Below the pieces are notes generated by a model. The model made no database searches. It saw nothing but the letters and a program-made list of their open reading frames with translations, and was not told the DNA's origin. A program made the position numbers and the translations under genes. From contig PWEN01000043.1 of NCBI GenBank assembly GCA_003553505.1, forward strand, positions 1 to 42,940: DNA of 42,940 bases, written 5' to 3'. The DNA is from Candidatus Nealsoniibacteriota bacterium. Lineage in GTDB: Bacteria; Patescibacteriota; Minisyncoccia; Minisyncoccales; PWPS01. This document shows, piece by piece, positions 9,522 to 17,594 of this stretch. Each line of letters starts with the position of its first letter. Position 1 is the first letter of the stretch.

Positions 9522-10178
9522 TCAAATGCCGGCCAGAACGGCAGAAACTATTCCCACTATAAAGATGCCGTCAAAAACGCCCGCTCCTCCTATCGACATA
9601 ACGCCCGCTCCTTTTCTGAGTGCTATTGGAAGACGAAAAAGATCAGCTCCAATCAACACACCCAAAACTCCGGAAGAAAAAGCTGTTTCTGCAGCATGTT
9701 CGGGGGAAAGAATAAGAGCAAAAAGAGAAGCAAACAAAACAGGAAGCACAGCAGAAGAAAGCACCCCTACTCCGGGAACAAAACGCGATGAAATAAAAGA
9801 CACAAAAGCAACAACTCCAGTAGAGATAATTACAGGCTCAAGGGGTATCTCAAGCAAAAGAAAAGCAACAATGGCAAGAGGGATAAGCGCTCCACCGACA
9901 TTTATAGATATACCCTGCGTTCTCCACACATAACGATAAAAAAGTCCCAAAAAAGACGGCTCACGCACCCTTACGGTATTACTTTTTACAAGAGGTATAT
10001 TAAAAAAAGACCCCACAAACATAAAAAGAAGAACAAGCAGTGCTCCGGAGACAGAGAACCCGACACTGGTAAAACCGGCCGTGCCAAGATAAAGCAATAA
10101 AAAAGCAACTATAAAAGGAGAAAGTAGAATAAGCGCAAAAAGCGCGATAATGGCATAAAAAGTAAACATTTTATCCAT
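9522..10178 (-). CDS. DUF1614-like membrane protein
   Basis: Multi-TM; NVGGALIPLAI, IGADLFRLP, C-terminal SIGGAGVFDGIFIVGIVSAVLA resembling DUF1614. Confidence 0.7.
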   Translation of the reverse strand: MDKMFTFYAIIALFALILLSPFIVAFLLLYLGTAGFTSVGFSVSGALLVLLFMFVGSFFNIPLVKSNTVRVREPSFLGLFYRYVWRTQGISINVGGALIPLAIVAFLLLEIPLEPVIISTGVVAFVSFISSRFVPGVGVLSSAVLPVLFASLFALILSPEHAAETAFSSGVLGVLIGADLFRLPIALRKGAGVMSIGGAGVFDGIFIVGIVSAVLAGI

Positions 10179-11190
10179 GTTTTATTTCTATCACATCTCC
10201 GTCCTGAACAACATAGTCCTTTCCTTCCAATCGCACAAGACCTTTCTTTTTTGCTTGCACAAGTCCTCCTTGAGAAACAAGGTCACTCCAATTTATCACT
10301 TCCGCTTTTATAAACTTGTTCTCAAAGTCACTGTGTATAACTCCTCCTGCACGTGGAGCTCTAGACCCCCTTTCTGTCTTCCATGCCCGCACCTCATCCT
10401 CTCCAATAGTAAAAAAAGTGATAAGATCAAGCAACTCATAGCACTTTTTTACAAGCTCATCTGTTTTTACCTCTTCTGAGAGACCAAGCGAAACCCTTTC
10501 TTCAGGAGAAAGTCCTGCAGACTGATTCTCTTCCACTATATCCATGGCAACAAAAGGAGTTTTAGAAAAGTTTAAGGAAGCACTTCCGTTCAAAACGTAA
10601 ATTTTGGGCTTCATAGTAAGTAATCCGTAAGAGTGCAACAAGATTTTCTCTTCTTCACTGAACTCTTGCTTAAAGAGATCGCTTTCACTCTCAAGTGCCT
10701 TGTAAGCCTTAAAAAGAACACTTTTTTCAAAAACAGCGTTTTCTTTTCTTGCTTTTTGCATCCTTTTTTCCACCGTTTCCAAATCCTTTAAGGCAAGCTC
10801 TGTATCAAGAAGATCGCTTTCACGCAGAGGATCAACCTCATCTCTTGTGCTTATCACAGAACTGTCCTCAAAAGCACGCAAGACGTAAACTATTGCATCC
10901 ACTCTTCTTACGTGCGAAAGAAACCTGTTTCCCAGTCCCTCTCCTCTACTTGCTCCTTCTACAAGACCGGCTATGTCCGTAAACTCAATAGAAGAGTAAA
11001 CCACTCTGCGCGGAGAAAATATGTCCGCCAATCTTTTTACTCGAAAATCGGGAACAAAAACCACACCGACGTTCGGGTCGATGGTGCAAAAAGCATAGTT
11101 AGAGCAGTCAACTCGCTTTTTGGTAAGAGTTTCAAAAAGTGTTGACTTTCCCACATTGGGAAAGCCCACTATTCCAACAGAAAGTGACAT
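10171..11190 (-). CDS. ychF: Redox-regulated GTPase/ATPase YchF (Obg family)
   Basis: GIVGFPNVGKSTLFETLTKKRVDCSNYAFCTIDPNVG; DIAGLVEGASRGEGLGNRFLSHVRRVDAIVYVLRAF; C-terminal TGS-like region. Confidence 0.95.
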   Translation of the reverse strand: MSLSVGIVGFPNVGKSTLFETLTKKRVDCSNYAFCTIDPNVGVVFVPDFRVKRLADIFSPRRVVYSSIEFTDIAGLVEGASRGEGLGNRFLSHVRRVDAIVYVLRAFEDSSVISTRDEVDPLRESDLLDTELALKDLETVEKRMQKARKENAVFEKSVLFKAYKALESESDLFKQEFSEEEKILLHSYGLLTMKPKIYVLNGSASLNFSKTPFVAMDIVEENQSAGLSPEERVSLGLSEEVKTDELVKKCYELLDLITFFTIGEDEVRAWKTERGSRAPRAGGVIHSDFENKFIKAEVINWSDLVSQGGLVQAKKKGLVRLEGKDYVVQDGDVIEIKHG

Positions 11191-11283
11191 ATAAAAGATT
11201 GTAACACGAATTTGCTCTTGAAATCCAGTATCAAAGTGTGATATAAATAAGCCAATATATTCTCAAAAAGGAGGATTGTAAAA

Positions 11284-11592
11284 ATGGAAAGCTTAGTAAG
11301 AGTCTTGAAAGAGGAGAAAAAAGTTCTTTTAAGGTGGGGTGACAACGAAAAAAGAGGCGCCAACCCTTCTCTCATGAAAGAGGTGGCCACAGACCTGGAC
11401 AAAAAAATAAGAGAAATAGAAAAAAAGGAGAAGGAGGTCACAGAAGAAACGGTTGAGGCCCTGGAAGAGTTGCGAGAACAGCTCTTGCTGTTCTATGAGA
11501 ACGAAGAAGCGCTTCGCGCATATCCGCTAAACGACAGAGCGAACTATCTTGCCGCCCTTGCCTCAAAAATAAGGCTAAAAAAACTAATCTAG
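11284..11592 (+). CDS. Small charged helical protein, unknown function (102 aa)
   Basis: AAAGGAGGA Shine-Dalgarno upstream of ATG, clean ORF, terminator immediately downstream. Confidence 0.75.
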   Translation: MESLVRVLKEEKKVLLRWGDNEKRGANPSLMKEVATDLDKKIREIEKKEKEVTEETVEALEELREQLLLFYENEEALRAYPLNDRANYLAALASKIRLKKLI

Positions 11593-11599
11593 CCCAAGC

Positions 11600-11620
11600 C
11601 CCCCGGTTAAGTATCGGGGG
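11600..11620 (+). terminator. Rho-independent terminator after the 102-aa gene
   Basis: CCCCCG-loop-CGGGGG then ATTTAATTGATTTTTT. Confidence 0.65.
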
Positions 11621-11636
11621 ATTTAATTGATTTTTT

Positions 11637-12482
11637 ATGTTAAAATACTTAGTCATAATCCCTCTTCTTTTTGTGCCTCTCTTGTCAGAAGCACGCCTAG
11701 AAAGTTTAAGAGAAGAGATAAATAGCGTAAGAGCATCCCTATTTGACATCTACCTGCAAAGAGATCTTTGTGCAGAATCCTACATAGTTTTCAATATATC
11801 TCAAAAAAAGACCGCTTCCAGCAAGAACGTGAGCGAAAAACAGATAATAGCATCCATTACAAAACTGATGAGCGCCGTAATTGCAAAAGAGAATATTGAC
11901 ATGCAAGAAAAGATAACTATTACCCCTCCTATGCTTGCTCCTTACGGCCACAGCCCCGCTCTTTTTTCAGGATCAAAAGTGAAAGCAAGAGATCTTGTCA
12001 AAGCAAGTCTTATCCAGTCCACAAATGACGCCGCAGAAGCACTCACTTACTTTCTTGAAAAAGGAAAGTTTGTTGCTCTCATGAACAAGAAAGCAACAGA
12101 GATAGGGATGAAGAACACTTTCTTTTACGATGCTCACGGTCTTAGCATAAAAAACAAGTCCACCGCCCACGACATAGTAAAGTTATTGTTCTATATCTAC
12201 AAAAAACATCCTCATATGCTGGAAATAACAAAAAAAGAAGATTTTTATATGCATGATTACCGGGGAGCCGTTTTCAAATTTAAGAACTTGAACAATTTTC
12301 ATGAACACTCTCATTTTCTGGGAGGAAAAACAGGCTACCTTCCAGAAGCAAAGCAAACATTTGCTTCTCTCTTTGCCTTTCAAGAAAACGTTTTCGCTGT
12401 TGTAGTTCTCTGTTCGGAGAAAAGAAAAGAGGACATAGACATAATACTGCAGAATATAGAAAAATATCTCTTGCCTATTTAA
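11637..12482 (+). CDS. D-alanyl-D-alanine carboxypeptidase (peptidase S11)
   Basis: Signal-peptide-like start; SITK (SxxK), STN (SxN), GGKTGY (KTG). Confidence 0.9.
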   Translation: MLKYLVIIPLLFVPLLSEARLESLREEINSVRASLFDIYLQRDLCAESYIVFNISQKKTASSKNVSEKQIIASITKLMSAVIAKENIDMQEKITITPPMLAPYGHSPALFSGSKVKARDLVKASLIQSTNDAAEALTYFLEKGKFVALMNKKATEIGMKNTFFYDAHGLSIKNKSTAHDIVKLLFYIYKKHPHMLEITKKEDFYMHDYRGAVFKFKNLNNFHEHSHFLGGKTGYLPEAKQTFASLFAFQENVFAVVVLCSEKRKEDIDIILQNIEKYLLPI

Positions 12483-13074
12483 AGGGCACAAACACAAAGC
12501 CCGGAAAAATATCTTTTGACATGGATCCGTTCTTCTTTTCCAGTATTATGGAGTTCTTTGAAGGGTAGATAATCCGTCCTTGCGACAAAAGGTCTTCTCT
12601 CCAAAAAGAAGGAGGATCTTCCTGGACAGAAGCGGCAGCAATAAGGCGATGAAAAGAGACTCCCGGAGGATTTTTCCCGCTCATCGGCATCCACTCTACA
12701 CGATCAAACAGTTGAGGGTACTTTGCCACATTATTTTTTGCAAGTTCAAGCAACAAAGGAGATATCTCATAAGCGTAAACACGCCCCTCTTTCCCCACCA
12801 AAAAAGACAGGAGCGCCGTCTGCCACCCCGATCCGGCACCGATATCTATAACTGTCATTCCCGACTCTAAAGAAAGACTTTCAAGCATAAAAACAACAGT
12901 GTAGGGCTGTGATATGGTCTGATCCTCCAAGATAGGCAAGGCAGCATCTTCATAAGAGTAATCTCTCCACTCGGGAAGAACAAAATCCTTACGATCAACA
13001 AAGCGCAACGCCTCTTCTATTAAAGAGGACTGCAGTGCTCCTTTCTTTTTTAAGCGCTTTATAAGGTTTTCCAT
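12475..13074 (-). CDS. pcm: Protein-L-isoaspartate O-methyltransferase family
   Basis: QTISQPYTVVFMLESL, VIDIGAGSGWQTALLSFLVG, VYAYEI. Start taken at MENLIKR (13074); the longer track ORF runs into rtcB. Confidence 0.88.
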   Translation of the reverse strand: MENLIKRLKKKGALQSSLIEEALRFVDRKDFVLPEWRDYSYEDAALPILEDQTISQPYTVVFMLESLSLESGMTVIDIGAGSGWQTALLSFLVGKEGRVYAYEISPLLLELAKNNVAKYPQLFDRVEWMPMSGKNPPGVSFHRLIAAASVQEDPPSFWREDLLSQGRIIYPSKNSIILEKKNGSMSKDIFPGFVFVPFK

Positions 13075-13075
13075 G

Positions 13076-14443
13076 TCATCCTTTGATTGCTGCAAGAGGA
13101 AGAAGGCGAGCAACTTTTCCCGAGAGGCCGTTCTTGGAGACAATGTCAACAACGCTCTCCACGTCTTTATACGCCTCCGGAGCTTCTTCCGCAATTCCGG
13201 AAAACGACCCCGAGAGAACAGCAACACCCCTCTTTGACAGTTGACTCCTTATCTCTTCTCCTTTTATGTTTCTTTTTGCTTCCCCACGGCTCATAACACG
13301 CCCCGCTCCATGACAAGTAGAGCCAAAAGACATGCTCTCCGAACTCTCTTTGCCCACCATTATCCATGACGCTGTTCCCATAGATCCGGGAACAAGAACG
13401 GGCTGCCCCACTTCTCTGTATTTATAAGAAACCTCTTTATGTCCTTTCCAGAAAGATCTTGTAGCACCTTTTCTGTGCACAAAAAGATCATCTTCTTCGT
13501 GAACCTCTCTTTTCGCTATGTTATGAGCAACATCATACAGCATGGAAAGCTTTCCTGGAAACACCTTTCTAATGTTGTTTGCTATAGCGTGTCTATTTGC
13601 AAAAGCAAAGTTCGCCGCACAAGACATCGCCCCCCAGTATCTTGCACCACCACTACTGTTAAAGGGCATATATGCAAGTTCTTTGTCCGGAAGATCTGTG
13701 CCACTCCATTTTAAAGCCTCTTTCATGTACTCTGAAGCCACCTGATGCCCCAGTCCTCGTGATCCACAGTGGATCATCAACAGAAGTTGTCCTTCGTGTA
13801 TACCAAAAACGCGCGCAACGCTCTCGTCAACGACCTCTTTTACCACTTGCAACTCTAAAAAGTGATTCCCGGAACCAAGAGTTCCCACCTGATCAAGTCC
13901 ACGCTTTTTTGCGCTGTCACTCACGCTACGCACATCACCTTCCATGCACCCTTCTTCTTCACAGAGAACAGCATCGTCTTCTTCTCCTATTCCGTTTTCA
14001 AGAAGAAAAGAAGATCCTTTGCTCATTATACCCTCCAGATCCCCGGAAGAGATCTTGTTCTTGAATCCTTTTCCCAGACCGGAAGGCACCTTTTTTTGCA
14101 TATCTCTTGCAAGACGAGATATATCTACACTGCTTGCCGCAAGATCGCTTTTTAGAACTCTCACGCCGCAGTTTATATCAAACCCTATTGCTCCCGGAGA
14201 TATTATGCCACCCTCCTTTATGCGAGAACCTAATACACATCCAATAGGAACGCCATATCCTTCATGTATATCAGGCATCACAAAGATACTCTTTTGCAGA
14301 GTAGGAAGAGCAGCGGAGTTAACGGCCTGTTTAATGCTGTTATCCTGAGAGATCATGTTTTCGGAAGCGTAAACACGAACAGGAACATTCATGTTTCCCT
14401 TCCTTGGAACTTCCCATATATACTCTCCGACTCTCTCAAGCAT
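13076..14443 (-). CDS. rtcB: RNA-splicing ligase RtcB family
   Basis: MPDIHEGYGVPIGCVLG, GFDINCGVRVL, LGSGNHFLELQ, HCGSRGLGHQVA, DVAHNIAKRE, HRKGATRSF, VLVPGSMGTASWIM, FGSTCHGAGRVMSR. Confidence 0.96.
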   Translation of the reverse strand: MLERVGEYIWEVPRKGNMNVPVRVYASENMISQDNSIKQAVNSAALPTLQKSIFVMPDIHEGYGVPIGCVLGSRIKEGGIISPGAIGFDINCGVRVLKSDLAASSVDISRLARDMQKKVPSGLGKGFKNKISSGDLEGIMSKGSSFLLENGIGEEDDAVLCEEEGCMEGDVRSVSDSAKKRGLDQVGTLGSGNHFLELQVVKEVVDESVARVFGIHEGQLLLMIHCGSRGLGHQVASEYMKEALKWSGTDLPDKELAYMPFNSSGGARYWGAMSCAANFAFANRHAIANNIRKVFPGKLSMLYDVAHNIAKREVHEEDDLFVHRKGATRSFWKGHKEVSYKYREVGQPVLVPGSMGTASWIMVGKESSESMSFGSTCHGAGRVMSRGEAKRNIKGEEIRSQLSKRGVAVLSGSFSGIAEEAPEAYKDVESVVDIVSKNGLSGKVARLLPLAAIKG

Positions 14444-15323
14444 CTTTTAGATAGTCATACATCGAAAGGGCCGCTTTTGCTCCCTCTCCGGCAGCAATAA
14501 CTATTTGCTTATAAGGCACATCAGTTACATCTCCCGCAGCAAAAAGGCCTCTTGTTTTTGTTTCACATCGTGCGTTTGTGATTATCTCCCCGCTCTCGTT
14601 AAACTCTACAAGACCCCTTGCAATATCACTTATAGGAAGAGACCCGATCTGCACAAAAAGACCATCCGCCTTCACTGTTTCAATCTTTCCGGACTCTTCA
14701 TAGTCAACTTCTTCCAAGAAAGTACTTCCTCTCAGCTCTTTTATTTCCCTCTCTTTAAAAACCTTTACACCTTTTTCTTTTGCTTTTTTCTGAAGAATCT
14801 CATCTGCGGTGATAACGGGAGAAACCTCAAAAAGAAGCACTTCTGCGGCATGATCTGTCAACTCTATTGCCGACTCAAAGCCGGCATTCCCTCCCCCAAC
14901 CACAATTACTCGCTTGCCCTTGAAAAGAGGTGCATCACAGGTAGTGCAGTAAACAACGCCTTTCCCGATAAAGTCCTTTTCTCCGGGAACACCCAGTTCT
15001 CGCGACTTCCTTCCGGAAACAATAATAACGGAGCGCGAAAGATACTCCTCGGACTCTGTCTTTATTTTAAAACCCTTCTCAAGCGAAAGGACCTTCTCTT
15101 CTTTTATGTCTATGCTATAAGAGCGCAAGTGTTTCTCAAATTTGGACATAAGCTCCGGTCCTGTTATCTCTTTTTCTCCCGGCCAGTTCTCAATAATACC
15201 CGTGAGTCCCGTCTGACCAACAAAATCCTTTGTGATTAGCAGCGTTTTAAGATTTTTACGCGCAGAGTATATTCCCGCAGTAGCTCCTGCAGGACCTCCA
15301 CCCACTATAATAACATCATACAT
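14436..15323 (-). CDS. trxB: Thioredoxin reductase
   Basis: VIIVGGGPAGATAGIYSAR; GVVYCTTCDAPLFKGKRVIVVGGGNAGFESA; GLFAAGDVTD. Confidence 0.93.
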   Translation of the reverse strand: MYDVIIVGGGPAGATAGIYSARKNLKTLLITKDFVGQTGLTGIIENWPGEKEITGPELMSKFEKHLRSYSIDIKEEKVLSLEKGFKIKTESEEYLSRSVIIVSGRKSRELGVPGEKDFIGKGVVYCTTCDAPLFKGKRVIVVGGGNAGFESAIELTDHAAEVLLFEVSPVITADEILQKKAKEKGVKVFKEREIKELRGSTFLEEVDYEESGKIETVKADGLFVQIGSLPISDIARGLVEFNESGEIITNARCETKTRGLFAAGDVTDVPYKQIVIAAGEGAKAALSMYDYLKDA

Positions 15324-15334
15324 ATTAAGTGCTT

Positions 15335-16450
15335 TTAAAAGTTAAAAAACCACGGTAAATAATAAAGAGCAATATAGAAAAGTACTACCGCACCCAAGAA
15401 AGTAACCCAAGTTATCATTCTCGGAGTAGCAAACCAGATGCTCTTTGTTAGCACCGCTCCCGTAAATATCACAAGCTCTATAAGCATGTAGAAGAAAAGA
15501 AAGATAACGATATAGAGTATGTGAGAAAGTAAGGATATCTCCGCTCCCGCAAGTATTCCGGAAAAAGTTAAGGGAATGCCAACAGAACAAGGAAGCTCTA
15601 CTATAGTAATAAGAGCAGCAAAAGAGATGACAGAAAGCGCAAGATAAAAACCTCCCGCTCCTGACCTCTCAAAGGCACTTTTCAGTTTCTCCGTCGCTCT
15701 TTTTGCGATGCCGGACTGCGACGCATCGCAAGTAGGTCCGTAACGGAAAAACCTCAAAAACTCCTTAAAGAAGTAAGCTCCTCCTCCCAGTGCGGCAAGT
15801 CCTATAAATATCCTTATGATCTCCTGATCCTTGATAAGCGCTTCCAAGAGCCAGCTCCATAAAAAGACAAGCGCTCCGTAAACAAGCACAGTAGTTGCTA
15901 TGAACAGCCCTCCGAACAAAAACATCTTTCTTCTGGAATCAAAGGAAAGAACAATAACAATGATAAGAATTAACGCCCCTATAGAGCAAACGTTAAATCC
16001 GTCCACTATGCCCAGTCCGGCAGCAGCAAGCGGGAGAGACCACTTGCTCGTATCAACCTCTATGTTGAGTATGGGAATAGTTGCAATGCAGCAATCCCTT
16101 TCTACTATTTCTCCTTCAATGGCATCTATGATATTTTTCTCTTGCTTTGAAGAGAAGCTGGTAGGCTGTAGAAAGCTTTCTCCGATAAATATAGTAGGAG
16201 CCATGAGATAGTAGTCCTCCACCCCGTGCTGCTCAGCGATCTCTTTTAATTTTTCAGTTTCACTTATGCTATAAATCTCAAGTTCCACCCCATCCCTTTC
16301 CTCTGCTATGTTCTCTAAAAACTTCTCTGTTTCCGCACAAACAGGGCATAGTCTGTCCTCAAAATAATAAACAGTTACAGGCTCACTTTCCGCCAAAGAA
16401 ATAAATGGGAAAGCAAAAAAAATCAAAAGTAGAAAAAGAAGCTTTTTCAT
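15335..16450 (-). CDS. Thioredoxin-like domain fused to CcdA/DsbD-type transmembrane domain
   Basis: Signal peptide; FEDRLCPVCAETEKFLE; TM part with DGFNVCSIGALILI and ELPCSVGIPLTFSGIL, the paired Cys of CcdA/DsbD-type transporters. Confidence 0.78.
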   Translation of the reverse strand: MKKLLFLLLIFFAFPFISLAESEPVTVYYFEDRLCPVCAETEKFLENIAEERDGVELEIYSISETEKLKEIAEQHGVEDYYLMAPTIFIGESFLQPTSFSSKQEKNIIDAIEGEIVERDCCIATIPILNIEVDTSKWSLPLAAAGLGIVDGFNVCSIGALILIIVIVLSFDSRRKMFLFGGLFIATTVLVYGALVFLWSWLLEALIKDQEIIRIFIGLAALGGGAYFFKEFLRFFRYGPTCDASQSGIAKRATEKLKSAFERSGAGGFYLALSVISFAALITIVELPCSVGIPLTFSGILAGAEISLLSHILYIVIFLFFYMLIELVIFTGAVLTKSIWFATPRMITWVTFLGAVVLFYIALYYLPWFFNF

Positions 16451-16456
16451 ATCAAC

Positions 16457-16921
16457 TTATATTTTACAACCAACCTCTTCCCCTAGAGACTGAGGACTCC
16501 TGTCTCCTCTATAAACCTCACCACCTATCTGTATTTCGGGAACATAATCCCCCTGCATCTCCTTACTGCAAATCTGAGCCTCACGAGTACACTCCACATA
16601 AACGGGATCTATAACGTCACTTCCTCCAAACTCCTGCACCAAATCCCTGCAAGCGGGACAAGTACTGCTGCCATAAATAACAACGCCTTCATTTTTAAGG
16701 CACTCTACAAGGCCATTCATCTCTTCCTCTCTCTCTGTAGATTCTTGACCGTTCTCCTGCTTGGCTTTTTCCTCTTCTTTTGCAGAGTCTTGAGTACTTT
16801 CCTGTTTGGTTCTTTCCTCTTCTTCTGCAGGAGCCTTTTTAATGTCATCTATCTGCGTAACATAAACGGCTCCCCCTACTAAAAGCACGGCAAAAAGCGC
16901 CGCTAAAAGTGTTTCTTTCAT
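16457..16921 (-). CDS. Membrane-anchored thioredoxin-like protein (VKOR-associated Trx type)
   Basis: N-terminal TM, acidic linker with a repeated segment, then GVVIYGSSTCPACRDLVQEFGG...YVEC...CSKEMQGDYVPEIQIGGEVYRGDRSPQSL. Confidence 0.75.
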   Translation of the reverse strand: MKETLLAALFAVLLVGGAVYVTQIDDIKKAPAEEEERTKQESTQDSAKEEEKAKQENGQESTEREEEMNGLVECLKNEGVVIYGSSTCPACRDLVQEFGGSDVIDPVYVECTREAQICSKEMQGDYVPEIQIGGEVYRGDRSPQSLGEEVGCKI

Positions 16922-16995
16922 AGTTTTTCTATTATATTAATTAATCCGACAAGAAGAAAAAATATAATTGCTGCTGCAAATAGTCCGTTATTCAT
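16918..16995 (-). CDS. Predicted 25-aa single-TM microprotein
   Basis: MNNGLFAAAIIFFLLVGLINIIEKL*; its TGA overlaps the next gene's ATG (ATGA). A promoter lies 7 nt upstream. Confidence 0.55.
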   Translation of the reverse strand: MNNGLFAAAIIFFLLVGLINIIEKL

Positions 16996-17002
16996 ATCGT
17001 TA

Positions 17003-17031
17003 ATGTTACTTTCTACAACCTCTTTTGTCAA
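17003..17031 (-). promoter_or_regulatory. Sigma70-type promoter for the redox/repair operon
   Basis: Minus strand TTGACA (17031-17026), 17-nt spacer, TAACAT (17008-17003). Confidence 0.55.
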
Positions 17032-17037
17032 ATAAGT

Positions 17038-17058
17038 GGAGCACCGCGAAGGTGCTCC
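17038..17058 (-). terminator. Hairpin terminator downstream of the 153-aa zinc-ribbon gene
   Basis: Perfect 8-bp stem GGAGCACC / GGTGCTCC with 5-nt loop; weak U tract on the minus strand. Confidence 0.55.
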
Positions 17059-17065
17059 TTGGAAG

Positions 17066-17527
17066 TCAACTCTTAAAAAATCTAAAGAGTCCTTCTTTTC
17101 TTAGACCCTTTAGTCCGAATGCTTCCTTGAATAGGGAGACAACCTCCTTTTTTTCCCTCTTTAAGTTTTTTAGGCTCGAAAACTTAAGTGGAAGGATAAT
17201 CGTGTTGTTTTCCCTAAGGTTGTGCTTGCAGTCCTTGCAAGCAGTGTAGTGCATGCTAACTGAAAAGTCGCTGGCATAGCTATACCTGATAGAAAAATAC
17301 TCTATCGGTCTTTCTTGGCAAAAGCGACATGAAACGACTGCTGTACGCGTTTCACCCTTGGAAATTATCCACTCCAAGTGCTTCTCCAGCCTGCCTTGAC
17401 TGGAAGATTTTTTCAGTTCCCTTATTCTTCCTAAGTACCAAACGAGAAAAGAGTAGTCCTCCAACATCATCCTTTCAATTGACTTCCCTTTTCTTTTTCC
17501 TTCTTTAAAAACAAAGGGCTTATCCAA
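17066..17527 (-). CDS. Uncharacterised 153-aa protein with a CxxC...CxxC zinc-ribbon-like centre
   Basis: Likely TTG start preceded by AAGGAGGTG; MDKPFVFKEGKRKGKSIERMMLEDYSFLVWYL resembles DUF3820-like motifs; CRFC and CKDC pairs. Confidence 0.7.
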   Translation of the reverse strand: MDKPFVFKEGKRKGKSIERMMLEDYSFLVWYLGRIRELKKSSSQGRLEKHLEWIISKGETRTAVVSCRFCQERPIEYFSIRYSYASDFSVSMHYTACKDCKHNLRENNTIILPLKFSSLKNLKREKKEVVSLFKEAFGLKGLRKEGLFRFFKS

Positions 17528-17564
17528 TGTGCACCTCCTTCTAAAGGGTTAAAAGAGTGTCTTT

Positions 17565-17593
17565 ATTATATAGTTTTAATTTGATTGTGTCAA
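17565..17593 (-). promoter_or_regulatory. Consensus sigma70 promoter for the 153-aa gene
   Basis: Minus strand TTGACA (17593-17588), 17-nt spacer, TATAAT (17570-17565). Confidence 0.8.
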
Positions 17594-17594
17594 G

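Noticed and set aside
9526-9933. 135-aa plus-strand ORF
   Set aside because: Antisense to the DUF1614-like gene; Pro/Thr/Ala-rich shadow sequence.
13075-13227. N-terminal extension of Pcm into rtcB in the ORF track
   Set aside because: The extension is a shadow of rtcB; MENLIKR at 13074 gives a normal-length Pcm directly after the rtcB stop.
13944-14348. 134-aa and neighbouring plus-strand ORFs (13672..14155)
   Set aside because: Antisense to highly conserved rtcB motifs; no family resemblance.
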